Shown here: piece by piece, positions 26,386 to 35,765 of the stretch
How positions within the stretch are numbered: position 1 is the stretch's first letter
Layout of the letters: every line of letters starts with the position of its first letter
Assembly (NCBI RefSeq): GCF_000714535.1
Contig: NZ_AUND01000023.1
Coordinates: forward strand, 186,001-250,000
DNA: 64,000 nt
From: Thioclava pacifica DSM 10166
GTDB lineage: Bacteria; Pseudomonadota; Alphaproteobacteria; Rhodobacterales; Rhodobacteraceae
Direction: 5' to 3'
Notes under the pieces: model-generated
Seen by the model: only the letters and a program-made list of their open reading frames with translations
What the model was told of the DNA's origin: nothing
Databases searched by the model: none
Made by a program: the position numbers and the translations under genes

Positions 26386-26545
26386 AAATCGCGCCAAACC
26401 GTCGCAGATCCGTGAAAAAGTGACGGACGCGGCGCCCTGCCACGTAGAGAAAACCATTCCCCGAGCCTATTTGGGCGGGGTAACATGATCTCGCGCGATT
26501 GTGGGCGCCGGTGAGCGCCCGCCCAATATTGAGACTGGAGTCGAT

Positions 26546-28006
26546 ATGCGGTTTCTGACCCGCTCCCTGATGGGGCTGTTTCTACTGGCCTTGACGCTGG
26601 GCCTGCTCGCGATGGGCGGGTTCTCGATCTACAAGGCGGTCGAGGCGCGCAAGGCGCGGGGTGGAAATGCGCAGATGCAGCGCGAGCGGGTCTTCGCGGC
26701 CAACGTGATGCCGGTCGAGTTCGGCACCATCGCGCCGGTGCTGACCGCCTATGGCGAGGTGCGCTCGACGCGCGAGCTGGAATTGCGCGCTTCGGCGGCC
26801 GGAACGATCGTGGAGCTCGCGTCCGATTTTGAAGATGGCGCGGAGGTCGAGAGGGGGCAGCTTCTGGTGAAGCTCGATCCGGCCGAGGCGCAGGCGACCC
26901 GCGACAGTGCTGCGGCATCGGTCGCTGAGGCGGAAGCCGCATTGGCGCAGGCCGAGCGCGCCTTGCTTATCGCCCGCGATGATGTGAGCGCGGCGCAGCG
27001 TCAGGCCGATCTGCGGCGCAAGGCGCTCGACCGTCAGCAATCGCTTTCGGATCGGGGCGTGGGGTCTGCTGCGACGCTGGAGACGGCGGAGCTTGCGGCC
27101 TCTGCCGCAGATCAGGCGGTGCTCAACCGTCGCTCGGCCCTTTCGACCGCACAGGCACAGCTTGATACCGCGCGCACCGGGCTGACCCGTGCGAAGATCA
27201 CGCTCTCGGAGGCGGAGCGAAAGCTCTCCGATACCGAGGTCCGGGCCGAGTTCGCAGGCCGCCTAGCGGAGGTGAACGCGGTGGCTGGCGGCTTGGTGTC
27301 GACCAACGAGATGCTGGGCAAGCTGATCGACCCGACCGCGTTGGAGATCGCCTTCCGCGTCTCGACCGCGCAATTCGCGCGGCTGAGCGATGCGCGGGGC
27401 GAGCTGCGCGACCTTCCGGTCACGGTGGAACTGGTCGCCGGAGAAGAGACGCTGACCGCCCAAGGGCAGCTCTCGCGCGTTTCCGCTGCCGTCGATGATG
27501 GCGTGACGGGGCGGCTTCTCTTCGCACGGATCGAAACGGGCGCTGCGAACCTGCGCCCGGGCGATTTCGTCACCGTGCGTCTAAGCGAGCCCGCGCTCGA
27601 CAATGTAGCCGAGATCCCCTCGGCGGCGGCCGATGCGAAAAGCACCGTGCTCGTGCTCGGGGCGGAGGACCGGCTCGATGAGGCGCCCGTCACCATTCTG
27701 CGCCGTCAGGGCGATGCGGTGATCATCCGTGGGGACCTCGCCCCCGGCACGGAGATCGTGACCGAACGTACACCGCTTCTGGGCCGCGGTATCAAGCTGC
27801 GTCCGATGCGGCCCGGCCAGCCCGAGGCAGCCACCGGACCCGAGATGATGAAGCTCGACCCGGAGCGGCGCGCCAAGCTGATCGACTATGTCGAGACAAA
27901 CCCCGCCATGCCCGACCGCGCCAAGCAGCGCTTCCTTGCCGAACTGAAGCAGGAAGAAGTGCCGGTCGCGACCGTCGAGAAACTCGAATCGCGGATCGGG
28001 GGCTGA
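26546..28006 (+). CDS. RND efflux periplasmic adaptor (membrane fusion protein)
   Basis: The 486-residue protein has an N-terminal membrane anchor (LMGLFLLALTLGLLAMGGF), a lipoyl/barrel-sandwich start VLTAYGEVRSTRELELRASA, and a long alpha-helical hairpin rich in Ala, Glu and Gln (about residues 110-225). Beta-barrel domains and an unusually long, charged C-terminal tail (PEMMKLDPERRAKLIDYVET) follow. It links an inner-membrane RND pump to an outer-membrane channel. It starts at ATG 26546 after GGAG, and the RND gene follows after one base. The substrate is unknown. Confidence 0.9.
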   Translation: MRFLTRSLMGLFLLALTLGLLAMGGFSIYKAVEARKARGGNAQMQRERVFAANVMPVEFGTIAPVLTAYGEVRSTRELELRASAAGTIVELASDFEDGAEVERGQLLVKLDPAEAQATRDSAAASVAEAEAALAQAERALLIARDDVSAAQRQADLRRKALDRQQSLSDRGVGSAATLETAELAASAADQAVLNRRSALSTAQAQLDTARTGLTRAKITLSEAERKLSDTEVRAEFAGRLAEVNAVAGGLVSTNEMLGKLIDPTALEIAFRVSTAQFARLSDARGELRDLPVTVELVAGEETLTAQGQLSRVSAAVDDGVTGRLLFARIETGAANLRPGDFVTVRLSEPALDNVAEIPSAAADAKSTVLVLGAEDRLDEAPVTILRRQGDAVIIRGDLAPGTEIVTERTPLLGRGIKLRPMRPGQPEAATGPEMMKLDPERRAKLIDYVETNPAMPDRAKQRFLAELKQEEVPVATVEKLESRIGG

Positions 28007-28007
28007 G

Positions 28008-31000
28008 ATGGCAGCAAATCTGGACCCGAGGGAATTGCCGCCCGGACGCGGGCTGATCGGCATGTTCACCCGTCACGCCACGCTCGCCAATATCGTGCTC
28101 GTGGTGATGATCTGCGCCGGTCTGATCGCCCTGCCGAGGATGAGGGCGCAGTTCTTTCCCGACTCGGTCGAGGAATCGGTCTCCGTCTCGGTCACCTGGG
28201 AAGGGGCGGGGGCCGAAGAGGTCGATCGCGCCATCGTGCAGGTGCTCGAACCTTCGCTGATCGCGGTCGAGGGGGTCGAGAATTCCGAAAGCCGCGCGTC
28301 TGAGGGCTCGGCCCGCATCAGCCTCGATTTCGAACCGGGCTGGGACATGTCGCGCGCGGTCAACGATGTCGAGAACGCGCTGGCGACGGCGGGAGATCTG
28401 CCCGAAGGGGCCGAGGAACCCGAGGTCACGCGGGGCGTCTGGCGCGATACGGTGACCGATCTGGTGATCACCGGGCCGCTTTCGACCGAACAGCTCGGAC
28501 GTTTGGGCGACGAGGCGGTGGTGCGGCTTTATCAGCAAGGTGTCACGCGCACCGCGTTGGCCGGGATCGCCGCGCCCGAGACCGTCGTCGAAGTGCCGAC
28601 CGTCTCGATGATGGCCCATGATGTGACGCTCACGGAGATCATCAACGTGATCGCCGCCGAGGCCGCGACCGATCCCGCAGGCGATGTGGCGGGCGGCGCG
28701 ACCCGCGTAACAACCGGTGAGGAACGCCGGTCCGCTCCCGAGATCGCGGCCCTCGTGATCCGGACCGAACCTGATGGCTCGCAGCTTACTGTGGGCGATG
28801 TCGCGCGCATCCATGTCGCGGGCGGCGATCGCAACAAGGCCTATTTCGTCGGTGACAATCCGGCCGTGGTGATCAATGTCGCGCGCTCGGCCGCGGGCGA
28901 TGCAATCGCGATCCAGAAGAAGGTGCAGGCGGTTGTCGCGCAGATGCAGCCGACCCTACCCGCCGGGACCACGATGGACCTTGTGCGCACGCGCTCCGAG
29001 CGGATCACGCAGCGCCTCGACCTGCTGGTGAATAACGGGGTGCTCGGTCTCGGGCTGGTGCTGGGGCTGCTGTTCCTGTTTCTCAATGCGCGTACCGCGT
29101 TCTGGGTGGCGATGGGCATCCCCACCTCGATGGCTGCGGCTCTGGCGGTGATGTATTTCTCCGGCATGACGCTGAACATGATCTCGATCTTTGCGCTCAT
29201 CCTGACGCTGGGGATCGTGGTCGATGATGCAATCGTGGTGGGCGAACATGCCGATTTCCGCGCGCGCCATCTGGGTGAGCATCCCACGCTGGCCGCCGAG
29301 AATGGTGCGCGGCGCATGGCCGCCCCCGTCTTTGCCTCGACCCTGACGACCGTCATCGCCTTCGCGGGCCTGACCGTGATCGGCGGGCGCATGGGCAACA
29401 TGATCGTCGATATTCCCTACACGGTGATCGCGGTGCTGATGGCCTCGCTGGTCGAATGCTTCATCATCCTGCCCAATCACATGAGCCACGCGCTGCGGCA
29501 TACCTCTGAAGGCAAGTGGTATGACTGGCCCTCGCGGCAGGTGAACCGTGGGCTCGACTGGTTCCGCCGCAAGGTAATGAAGCCGCTGACGCGGGCAGTC
29601 GTCACCGCGCGCTATCCGGTCATCGCAGCGGCGATCGCGTTGCTCTTGTGGCAGGTCTCCTTCGTGATGTCGGGCAAGGTGCAGTGGCGCTTCTTCAATC
29701 CGCCCGAGCAATCCACCGTCAACGGCTCCTTCTCGATGGTCGAGGGCGCGACGCGCGCTGACACCGAGGCGATGATGCGCGCGATGCAGGCGACGGTGAC
29801 GCGCGTCGCCAAGGAGTTCGAGGACGAATACGGCGTGAACCCGGTCGAATACGCCATCGCGCAAATCGGCGGGGCGTCTGGGCGTGCGCTGGCCTCGGCC
29901 GACACCAAGGATACAGATCTGCTCGGCTCGATCTCGATCGAGGTGATCGACCCCGATTACCGTCCTTATTCGAGCTTCGATTTCGTCTCGCGGCTGCAAC
30001 AGGAAACGCCACGCCTGCCTCTGGTCGAAGAGATCAGCTTCCGGCGCTTCTCGATGGGTGGCGCAGGCGACGGGATCGCGGTGCAATTCTCCGGTGCGGA
30101 AACGCGCGTGCTCAAGGAGGCCGCCGAGGATCTCAAGACGGCACTGGCGCAATTCCCCGAGGTTTCGGCGGTCGAGGATAACCTCGCTTATGACAAGCAG
30201 GAGCTGGTGCTCGACCTCACCCCGCAGGGCGATGCGCTGGGCTTCGATATCGCGACGCTCGGACGCGAGCTGCGCGCGCGGCTCAACGGTACCGAAGCGG
30301 CGAGCTTCCCCGATGGTGTGCGCTCGGCCACGATCCGGGTGGAACTGCCGCCCGAGGAACTGGCCGCCGACTTCATCGACCGGATGCAGCTGCGCACGCC
30401 CGCAGGTCAATGGGTGCCGCTGGCCGATATCGTCTCGGTGCGCAGCCAGACCGGCTTCTCGACGATCCGGCGCGAGGATGGCGTGCGGCAGGTCTCGGTG
30501 ACGGGCGATGTCTCCGAGGACGATCCCGCGCGGGCCAATGCGATTCTGTCCCAGGTCGAGACCGAGATCCTGCCGCGTATCGCCGAGGAACGCGGTGTGG
30601 CCTATGTGATGTCGGGTCAGGCCGAGCAGGAACGCGATTTCATGTCCGATGCGACGGTCGGCCTGTCGATGGTGGTGATCGGGATCTATATCGTGCTCGC
30701 CTGGATCTTCGCGAGCTGGACCCGGCCGCTGGTGGTGATGTCGGTGATCCCCTTCGGCGCGGTCGGTGCGATCTGGGGCCATTATGTCTGGAACCTGCCG
30801 ATGTCGATGTTCGCCGTAGTCGGCGGAATCGGCATGGTGGGGATCATCATCAACGATGCGATCGTGCTGATCTCGACCGTGGACGAATATGCCGAGAGGC
30901 GCGGCATCGTCCCGGCCATCGTCGATGCGGTCTCCGATCGTCTGCGCCCGGTTCTGCTGACCACGCTGACGACAGTGCTGGGCCTTGCGCCGCTCCTTTA

Positions 31001-31376
31001 CGAACAATCGAGTTCGGCGCTGTTCCTGAAATCGACCGTCATCACGCTGGTCTATGGCTTGGGCTTCGGCATGGTGATCGTGCTGCTGGTCGTGCCTGCG
31101 ATGCTCGCGATCCAGCTCGATTTCGGGCGCCAGATCACGGCCGTGCGCCATGGCGCTCGGGTGGTGAAGCTGCGCGGCATTCTGGGCGGTGTCGCGGCGC
31201 TCCTGATCGTGGCTTTCGCGATTACGCTGGGCCGCGCGATGCTGACGGGTCAGGCGATGATGCCCGCCTTCGGAGGCTTTGCGCTGATCGCGACGATGAT
31301 CGTGCTGGCGGCGGGGCTGATCGCACCGCGTCTGCTGCGCGGTCACGTCCGGCACATGGCGCCGCCCGAGGCCTGA
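28008..31376 (+). CDS. RND-family efflux transporter, inner-membrane component
   Basis: The 1122-residue pump has the RND plan: TM1 near residue 25, a large periplasmic domain, TM2-6 with the proton-relay segment LTLGIVVDDAIVVGEHADF, a second periplasmic domain, and TM8-12 with VGIIINDAIVLISTV. After the usual end there are two extra hydrophobic segments (about residues 1060-1110), giving a longer C-terminus than AcrB. It appears closer to the MexW/OqxB-like or uncharacterised HAE1 branch than to AcrB, but this is uncertain. It forms an operon with the adaptor upstream; no outer-membrane channel gene follows. Confidence 0.93.
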   Translation: MAANLDPRELPPGRGLIGMFTRHATLANIVLVVMICAGLIALPRMRAQFFPDSVEESVSVSVTWEGAGAEEVDRAIVQVLEPSLIAVEGVENSESRASEGSARISLDFEPGWDMSRAVNDVENALATAGDLPEGAEEPEVTRGVWRDTVTDLVITGPLSTEQLGRLGDEAVVRLYQQGVTRTALAGIAAPETVVEVPTVSMMAHDVTLTEIINVIAAEAATDPAGDVAGGATRVTTGEERRSAPEIAALVIRTEPDGSQLTVGDVARIHVAGGDRNKAYFVGDNPAVVINVARSAAGDAIAIQKKVQAVVAQMQPTLPAGTTMDLVRTRSERITQRLDLLVNNGVLGLGLVLGLLFLFLNARTAFWVAMGIPTSMAAALAVMYFSGMTLNMISIFALILTLGIVVDDAIVVGEHADFRARHLGEHPTLAAENGARRMAAPVFASTLTTVIAFAGLTVIGGRMGNMIVDIPYTVIAVLMASLVECFIILPNHMSHALRHTSEGKWYDWPSRQVNRGLDWFRRKVMKPLTRAVVTARYPVIAAAIALLLWQVSFVMSGKVQWRFFNPPEQSTVNGSFSMVEGATRADTEAMMRAMQATVTRVAKEFEDEYGVNPVEYAIAQIGGASGRALASADTKDTDLLGSISIEVIDPDYRPYSSFDFVSRLQQETPRLPLVEEISFRRFSMGGAGDGIAVQFSGAETRVLKEAAEDLKTALAQFPEVSAVEDNLAYDKQELVLDLTPQGDALGFDIATLGRELRARLNGTEAASFPDGVRSATIRVELPPEELAADFIDRMQLRTPAGQWVPLADIVSVRSQTGFSTIRREDGVRQVSVTGDVSEDDPARANAILSQVETEILPRIAEERGVAYVMSGQAEQERDFMSDATVGLSMVVIGIYIVLAWIFASWTRPLVVMSVIPFGAVGAIWGHYVWNLPMSMFAVVGGIGMVGIIINDAIVLISTVDEYAERRGIVPAIVDAVSDRLRPVLLTTLTTVLGLAPLLYEQSSSALFLKSTVITLVYGLGFGMVIVLLVVPAMLAIQLDFGRQITAVRHGARVVKLRGILGGVAALLIVAFAITLGRAMLTGQAMMPAFGGFALIATMIVLAAGLIAPRLLRGHVRHMAPPEA

Positions 31377-31392
31377 TCGGCCTCGGACCGGC

Positions 31393-32205
31393 TTACTCGG
31401 TGCAGCCCTCGATCTGCACAGGTCCGCGATCCGAGAGCACGGTGATGCGCACGTCGCGGAGATCGAGATCGAAAGGTTTCGCCTCAGGGGGCACGAAATC
31501 GGCCGAAGCCACGAGGGCATCACCCTCGCGATGGCTGGTCGCCTCCGAAACCCAGACCGGGCGCGAGGCCAGCTCGAACAACGTCTCTTCCGGGCCAATG
31601 GCCGGCGGCAGGTCGATCCGCGCGGTGACTTTGACCCCGTCGCGCACCGCTTCGGTCTGGCAGCGGGTAACGGCATCGACCGGTTTCGGCTCCGCGGCCA
31701 GCGCCTGCTCGATCCGCGGGTCGAGCGCGCCTTTTCCCGAAAGCTCGGCCTCGAGGTTCAGCGTCACCGGCACACAGATCTGGTCGCAGATCCCGATCGT
31801 TGCTTCGGCCTTCAGCGTCACCGGTTTCGTCGGATCAGCGGGTGTGATCGAGACCGGTAGCAGCACCCCGTCGTGATAGCCGATCGTGCGCATCCCGGCG
31901 GAAAGAAAAATTTCGGGTGCGGGCCAATGCAGTTTCACATCGGCCACATTCTGCGAGCCCGCGAAGGTGATCTGCGGCGGAATGCCCGCATCGCCCGGCG
32001 CGCGCCAATAGGTCTTCCAGCCCGGTGCCAGCGAGATCTCGAGCCCGGCCATCCGCGAGCCGTCCTTACGCTGCCAGCCGGGCAGCAATTCGGCATTCTC
32101 CAAGCCCGGGGGCGGAGGCGGCGCCGGAAGAACGCTCTGCTGCGCGGGCGCGGCAAAGGGCAAGGTGGCAAGCGCAAGGCTCAGAACTGGTAACAGACGT
32201 GTCAT
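31393..32205 (-). CDS. Secreted DsbD alpha-domain (N-terminal domain) protein
   Basis: The 270-residue protein has a signal peptide (MTRLLPVLSLALATLPFAAPAQQ) and then a DsbD_N-like immunoglobulin fold with WKTYWRAPGDAGIPPQI and the cysteine pair in ATIGICDQICVPV. In DsbD this domain receives electrons from the membrane domain and reduces periplasmic partners such as DsbC. Here the transmembrane and thioredoxin domains are missing, so it must work with a separate membrane partner such as CcdA/ScsB-like proteins, if at all. It converges on the RND gene. Confidence 0.85.
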   Translation of the reverse strand: MTRLLPVLSLALATLPFAAPAQQSVLPAPPPPPGLENAELLPGWQRKDGSRMAGLEISLAPGWKTYWRAPGDAGIPPQITFAGSQNVADVKLHWPAPEIFLSAGMRTIGYHDGVLLPVSITPADPTKPVTLKAEATIGICDQICVPVTLNLEAELSGKGALDPRIEQALAAEPKPVDAVTRCQTEAVRDGVKVTARIDLPPAIGPEETLFELASRPVWVSEATSHREGDALVASADFVPPEAKPFDLDLRDVRITVLSDRGPVQIEGCTE

Positions 32206-32368
32206 ACTCTTTCCCTAGCCTCTGCGGCGTGCCTGCCAAAGTCACAAACGCGACAGGGCGTTGCAACAATTGACCCGCGATCAGGCTCGGCTGGCGAAAC
32301 GGCCTTGAACCCTGCCTCCCGCGACGCCACCTTTAGATAGCAGCTATGGATCGCAAAGGACTGCGACA

Positions 32369-32929
32369 ATGGATCTCACGGGCAAATTCCTGATCGCGAT
32401 GCCGGGCATGGGCGATCCGCGCTTCGAGCATTCGGTGATCGCGGTCTGCGCACATTCGCCGGAGGGCGCGATGGGGCTGATCGTCAACAAGCCGCTGCCC
32501 AAGCCCGACTTTTCCGAACTGCTCGAGACGCTCGGCATCGAGGGACCGGGCTCCGATATCCGCCTCAACCGTCCGATCCTGTTCGGCGGCCCGGTCGAGA
32601 CCGGGCGTGGCTTCGTGTTGCATTCGCCCGACTGGCGGCGCAGCGAAGGTCAGATGGAAGTGACGGACCGGCTGCGGATGACCGGCACGCGCGACATTCT
32701 CGAAGATATCGCGATGGGCCGTGGGCCCGATCAGGCACTGATGGCCCTTGGCTATGCGGGCTGGGGACCGGGACAGCTCGAGGAGGAGATCCTCGACAAT
32801 GGCTGGCTCATCGCCGACAGCGATGCCGATCTTGCGCTTGATGGCGATCACGCGACCAAGTGGACGCGCGCTCTTGAAGGTATGGGAATCGATCCGCGGA
32901 CTCTCTCATCTGCCGCCGGACACGCCTGA
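32369..32929 (+). CDS. YqgE/AlgH family protein (UPF0301)
   Basis: The 186-residue protein begins MDLTGKFLIAMPGMGDPRFE and has the family signatures HSPEGAMGLIVNKPL, FGGPVETGRGFVLHS and LGYAGWGPGQLEEEI. AlgH/YqgE is widespread and cytoplasmic. It was first linked to alginate regulation in Pseudomonas, but its biochemical role is not settled. It stands alone, divergent from the DsbD-domain gene and separated from opp by a 226-base gap containing a two-tier hairpin. Confidence 0.93.
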   Translation: MDLTGKFLIAMPGMGDPRFEHSVIAVCAHSPEGAMGLIVNKPLPKPDFSELLETLGIEGPGSDIRLNRPILFGGPVETGRGFVLHSPDWRRSEGQMEVTDRLRMTGTRDILEDIAMGRGPDQALMALGYAGWGPGQLEEEILDNGWLIADSDADLALDGDHATKWTRALEGMGIDPRTLSSAAGHA

Positions 32930-32961
32930 GCCCGATCATTCGTTTCGCTTTGCGCGTGTGC

Positions 32962-32997
32962 CGCGCAAGTTTCGCCAAGCTTCTTGGGGCTTGCGCG
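32962..32997 (+). other. Two-tier stem-loop downstream of yqgE
   Basis: The outer stem CGCGCAAG (32962-32969) / CTTGCGCG (32990-32997) encloses an inner stem CCAAG (32975-32979) / CTTGG (32983-32987). No T-run follows on either strand. It may end yqgE transcripts with Rho or act as a 3' stabiliser. Confidence 0.5.
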
Positions 32998-33061
32998 AAA
33001 GCCTTCTCACATGGGTGTGACCGTCGCGACGTCAGACTTGCGCGTGCGGGAAACTTCACTC

Positions 33062-33076
33062 TTGATGATGCATCAA
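33062..33076 (+). promoter_or_regulatory. Inverted repeat upstream of oppA
   Basis: TTGATG-ATG-CATCAA forms a dyad 80 bases before the oppA start. It resembles an FNR box but has five instead of four central bases, so the regulator is uncertain. Confidence 0.3.
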
Positions 33077-33155
33077 TGAAAAACCGGGGGGCGTCGGGAT
33101 CACCCTGAGGTTGTGTGCTGCGACGCTCCGACCCCGGACAAATCGGAGGTATCCC

Positions 33156-34775
33156 TTGAAATCCATAGCCGCGATTTCCGCCCTTGCCCTGATGCTGGGC
33201 AGCGCCGTGCCCGTTCTTGCCCAGTCGAGCCATGTTCCCGAAGGCACCAAGCTCGCCGCGAACCAGACCTTCACATACTGGATGCAGGACGATCTCAAGA
33301 CGCTCGATCCCGATCTGAACACGTCGAAGGATGGCAACGACGTGCTCCACCAGCTCTTCGAGGGGCTCTACGATCAGGATGCGGAGGGCAATCTTGTACC
33401 CGCGCTCGCAACCAGCTTCGACGTCTCGGACGACAAGATGACCTACACGTTCCACCTGCGCGAAGGCGCGAAATGGTCGAACGGCGATCCGGTCACCGCG
33501 CAGGATTTCGTCTATGCCTGGCAGCGTCTGGCCGATCCGAAGACCGCTTCGGACTACGCCTGGTATATGGAGCTGATGCAGGTCCAGAACGCCCATGCGG
33601 TGATCGCGGGCGAGAAGCCGGTGACCGATCTGGGCGTGAAGGCGCTCGACGACATGACGCTGCAGGTCCAGCTTGAGACCCCGATCCCCTATTTCCGTCA
33701 GATGCTGGTGAACTCCTCGACCTTCCCGGTGCCGCAAAAGGTCGTCGAGAAATTCGGCTCGGACTGGACGAAGCCCGAGAACATGGTCTCGAACGGGGCC
33801 TATAATCTCAAGTCGTGGAAGATCGGCGAGAGCATCGAGCTGGTGAAGAGCGACAGCTACTGGGATGCGGCGAATACCACGCTGACCGATCTGAAATTCG
33901 TCCCGATCACCGATCTCAACCAGGCGCTGACGCGCTACGAGGCGGGCGAGCTCGATTTCGTGCAGACCCCGGCGGGCCAGTATCCGCGCCTCAAGGACGA
34001 GTATCCGGATCAGGCCTTCGCACCGCCGCGCTCGTGTTCCTATTCCTACATCTTCAACGTGGGTGACAGCGGCCCCGAGGCGCTGAAAGACGTGCGCGTG
34101 CGCAAGGCGCTCAGCTACGCGATCGACCGCGACATCATCGTCGACAAGATCCTCAAGGGTGGCCAGAAGCCGGCCTATAGCTGGACCCACTGGGCGACCG
34201 CGGGCTTCACCATGCCCGAGACGGATTACTCGAAGATGACCCAGGCCGAGCGAATGGCGAAGGCCAAGGAGCTGCTGAAAGAGGCTGGCTACGGCCCCGA
34301 CCACCCGCTCAAGCTGCGCCTGATGTATAACACCTCGTCGGATCACAAGAAGCTCGCCATCGCGGTACAGCAGTTCTGGAAGCCGCTCGGGGTCGAGGTC
34401 ACGCTCGAGAATTACGAGTGGAAGGTCTATCTCGAGAAACAGCAGCAGCACGATTTCGACATTTCGCGCTATGGCTGGTGTGCCGATTACAACGAACCCT
34501 CGACCTATCTCGACGTGCTGACCTCGTGGTCGGATCAGGATGTGGGCGAGTGGAAGGACCCGGCCTATGACGCGCTGCTGAAAGACAGCAAGACCGCCGC
34601 CGATCCGCAGGCCGATTACACCAAGGCCGAGCAGATCCTCGCCGAGCAGATGCCGCTCGCGCCGGTCTACCACTACTCGCTGCCGATGCTGCTCAACTCG
34701 CATATCAAGGGCTACCCGTTCGAGAACGTGGAGCTGAACTGGTATGCGAAGAACATGTATCGCACGGCGAATTAA
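33156..34775 (+). CDS. oppA: Oligopeptide ABC transporter substrate-binding protein
   Basis: The 539-residue periplasmic protein (SBP family 5) has a signal peptide MKSIAAISALALMLGSAVPV. Family segments follow: TLDPDLNTSKDGNDVLHQLF, FHLREGAKWSNGDPVTAQDF, VRKALSYAIDRD and PLAPVYHYSLP. The start is TTG 33156 with GGAGG seven bases upstream. The in-frame ATG at 33111 would place charged residues before the signal peptide and has no ribosome-binding site. Length and sequence are closest to OppA/MppA, so oligopeptides are the likely ligand. A strong hairpin follows before oppB. Confidence 0.93.
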   Translation: MKSIAAISALALMLGSAVPVLAQSSHVPEGTKLAANQTFTYWMQDDLKTLDPDLNTSKDGNDVLHQLFEGLYDQDAEGNLVPALATSFDVSDDKMTYTFHLREGAKWSNGDPVTAQDFVYAWQRLADPKTASDYAWYMELMQVQNAHAVIAGEKPVTDLGVKALDDMTLQVQLETPIPYFRQMLVNSSTFPVPQKVVEKFGSDWTKPENMVSNGAYNLKSWKIGESIELVKSDSYWDAANTTLTDLKFVPITDLNQALTRYEAGELDFVQTPAGQYPRLKDEYPDQAFAPPRSCSYSYIFNVGDSGPEALKDVRVRKALSYAIDRDIIVDKILKGGQKPAYSWTHWATAGFTMPETDYSKMTQAERMAKAKELLKEAGYGPDHPLKLRLMYNTSSDHKKLAIAVQQFWKPLGVEVTLENYEWKVYLEKQQQHDFDISRYGWCADYNEPSTYLDVLTSWSDQDVGEWKDPAYDALLKDSKTAADPQADYTKAEQILAEQMPLAPVYHYSLPMLLNSHIKGYPFENVELNWYAKNMYRTAN

Positions 34776-34791
34776 GCCGCGCGGACCCAAA

Positions 34792-34821
34792 TCGGGCGGG
34801 CTGAGCGATCGGCCCGCCCGA
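34792..34821 (+). other. Intercistronic stem-loop oppA-oppB
   Basis: TCGGGCGGGC (34792-34801) pairs perfectly with GCCCGCCCGA (34812-34821). It lacks a T-run. As behind bztA, it probably protects the binding-protein message and lowers read-through. Confidence 0.6.
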
Positions 34822-34840
34822 GCCATTCCGGGGTAATCGT

Positions 34841-35764
34841 ATGATCGTCTATATTCTCAAGCGTCTGGCCATTGCGATCCCGACGCTGCTCACGCTCATC
34901 ATCGCGAGCTTCGTGCTGATGCATGTGGCGCCGGGCGGGCCGTTCACCGCCGAGCGCGCCGTGCCGCCCGAAGTGCTTGCCAACCTGAACGCGAAATACG
35001 GGCTCGACCAGCCGCTGTGGCGCCAGATCGCCACCTATCTGTGGAACGTGGTCGCCCATTTCGATTTCGGACCCTCTTTCACCTACAAGGACCGCTCGGT
35101 GAACGACATCATCGCGCAGGGCTTTCCGGTGACGCTGACCTATGGCTTCCTGAGCTTCATCACCGCCGTTCTGGTCGGGGTGAGCCTCGGTGTGACGGCC
35201 GCGATCAAGCGCAATTCCTGGCTCGACTATCTCGCCGTCGGCATCTCGATCGGCGCGCAGGTGCTGCCGAATTTCGTGATGGCGCCGATCCTCGTGCTGA
35301 TCTTCACGCTGTCGCTGCACTGGCTGCCCGGTGGTGGCTGGAGCTTCGACGATCCGCGGTTCTGGATCATGCCGGTGATCGCGCTCTCGACCTCCTACAT
35401 GGCCTCGATCGCGCGGATCACGCGCTCGTCCATGCTGGAGACGCTGAGCTCGAACCACATCCGCACGGCCCGCGCCAAGGGCTTGCCGAAGCGCAAGATC
35501 ATCCTGCGCCACGCGCTCAAACCCGCGCTGCTGCCGGTGATTTCCTATCTCGGGCCGGCCTTCGTTTCGATGATCACCGGCTCGGTGATCGTGGACGTGT
35601 ATTTCACCACCGGCGGGATCGGCAAAAGCTTCGTCGATAGCGCGCTCAACCGCGATTACGCGGTGATGATGGGGATCACGATCCTACTGGGCACGCTCAC
35701 CATCCTGTTCAACCTTGTCGTCGACATCATCTACGGATGGATCGACCCGAAAATCCGGTATTGA
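34841..35764 (+). CDS. oppB: Oligopeptide ABC transporter permease OppB
   Basis: The 307-residue permease has the OppB/DppB N-terminus MIVYILKRLAIAIPTLLTLI, the segment SFVLMHVAPGGPF, and the EAA loop HIRTARAKGLPKRKIILRHALKPALLPV that contacts the ATPases. About six membrane helices are seen. It pairs with OppC, which starts one base after its stop. Confidence 0.96.
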   Translation: MIVYILKRLAIAIPTLLTLIIASFVLMHVAPGGPFTAERAVPPEVLANLNAKYGLDQPLWRQIATYLWNVVAHFDFGPSFTYKDRSVNDIIAQGFPVTLTYGFLSFITAVLVGVSLGVTAAIKRNSWLDYLAVGISIGAQVLPNFVMAPILVLIFTLSLHWLPGGGWSFDDPRFWIMPVIALSTSYMASIARITRSSMLETLSSNHIRTARAKGLPKRKIILRHALKPALLPVISYLGPAFVSMITGSVIVDVYFTTGGIGKSFVDSALNRDYAVMMGITILLGTLTILFNLVVDIIYGWIDPKIRY

Positions 35765-35765
35765 G

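Noticed and set aside
28956-31676. Very long open frame (906 codons) antisense to the RND pump
   Set aside because: Composition is that of an antisense shadow and it covers a certain gene.
33062-33076. FNR box upstream of oppA
   Set aside because: The half-sites are separated by five bases instead of four, so it is listed only as an unassigned dyad.
33111-33155. ATG 33111 as the oppA start
   Set aside because: It lacks a ribosome-binding site and puts Arg-rich residues before the signal peptide; TTG 33156 has GGAGG.
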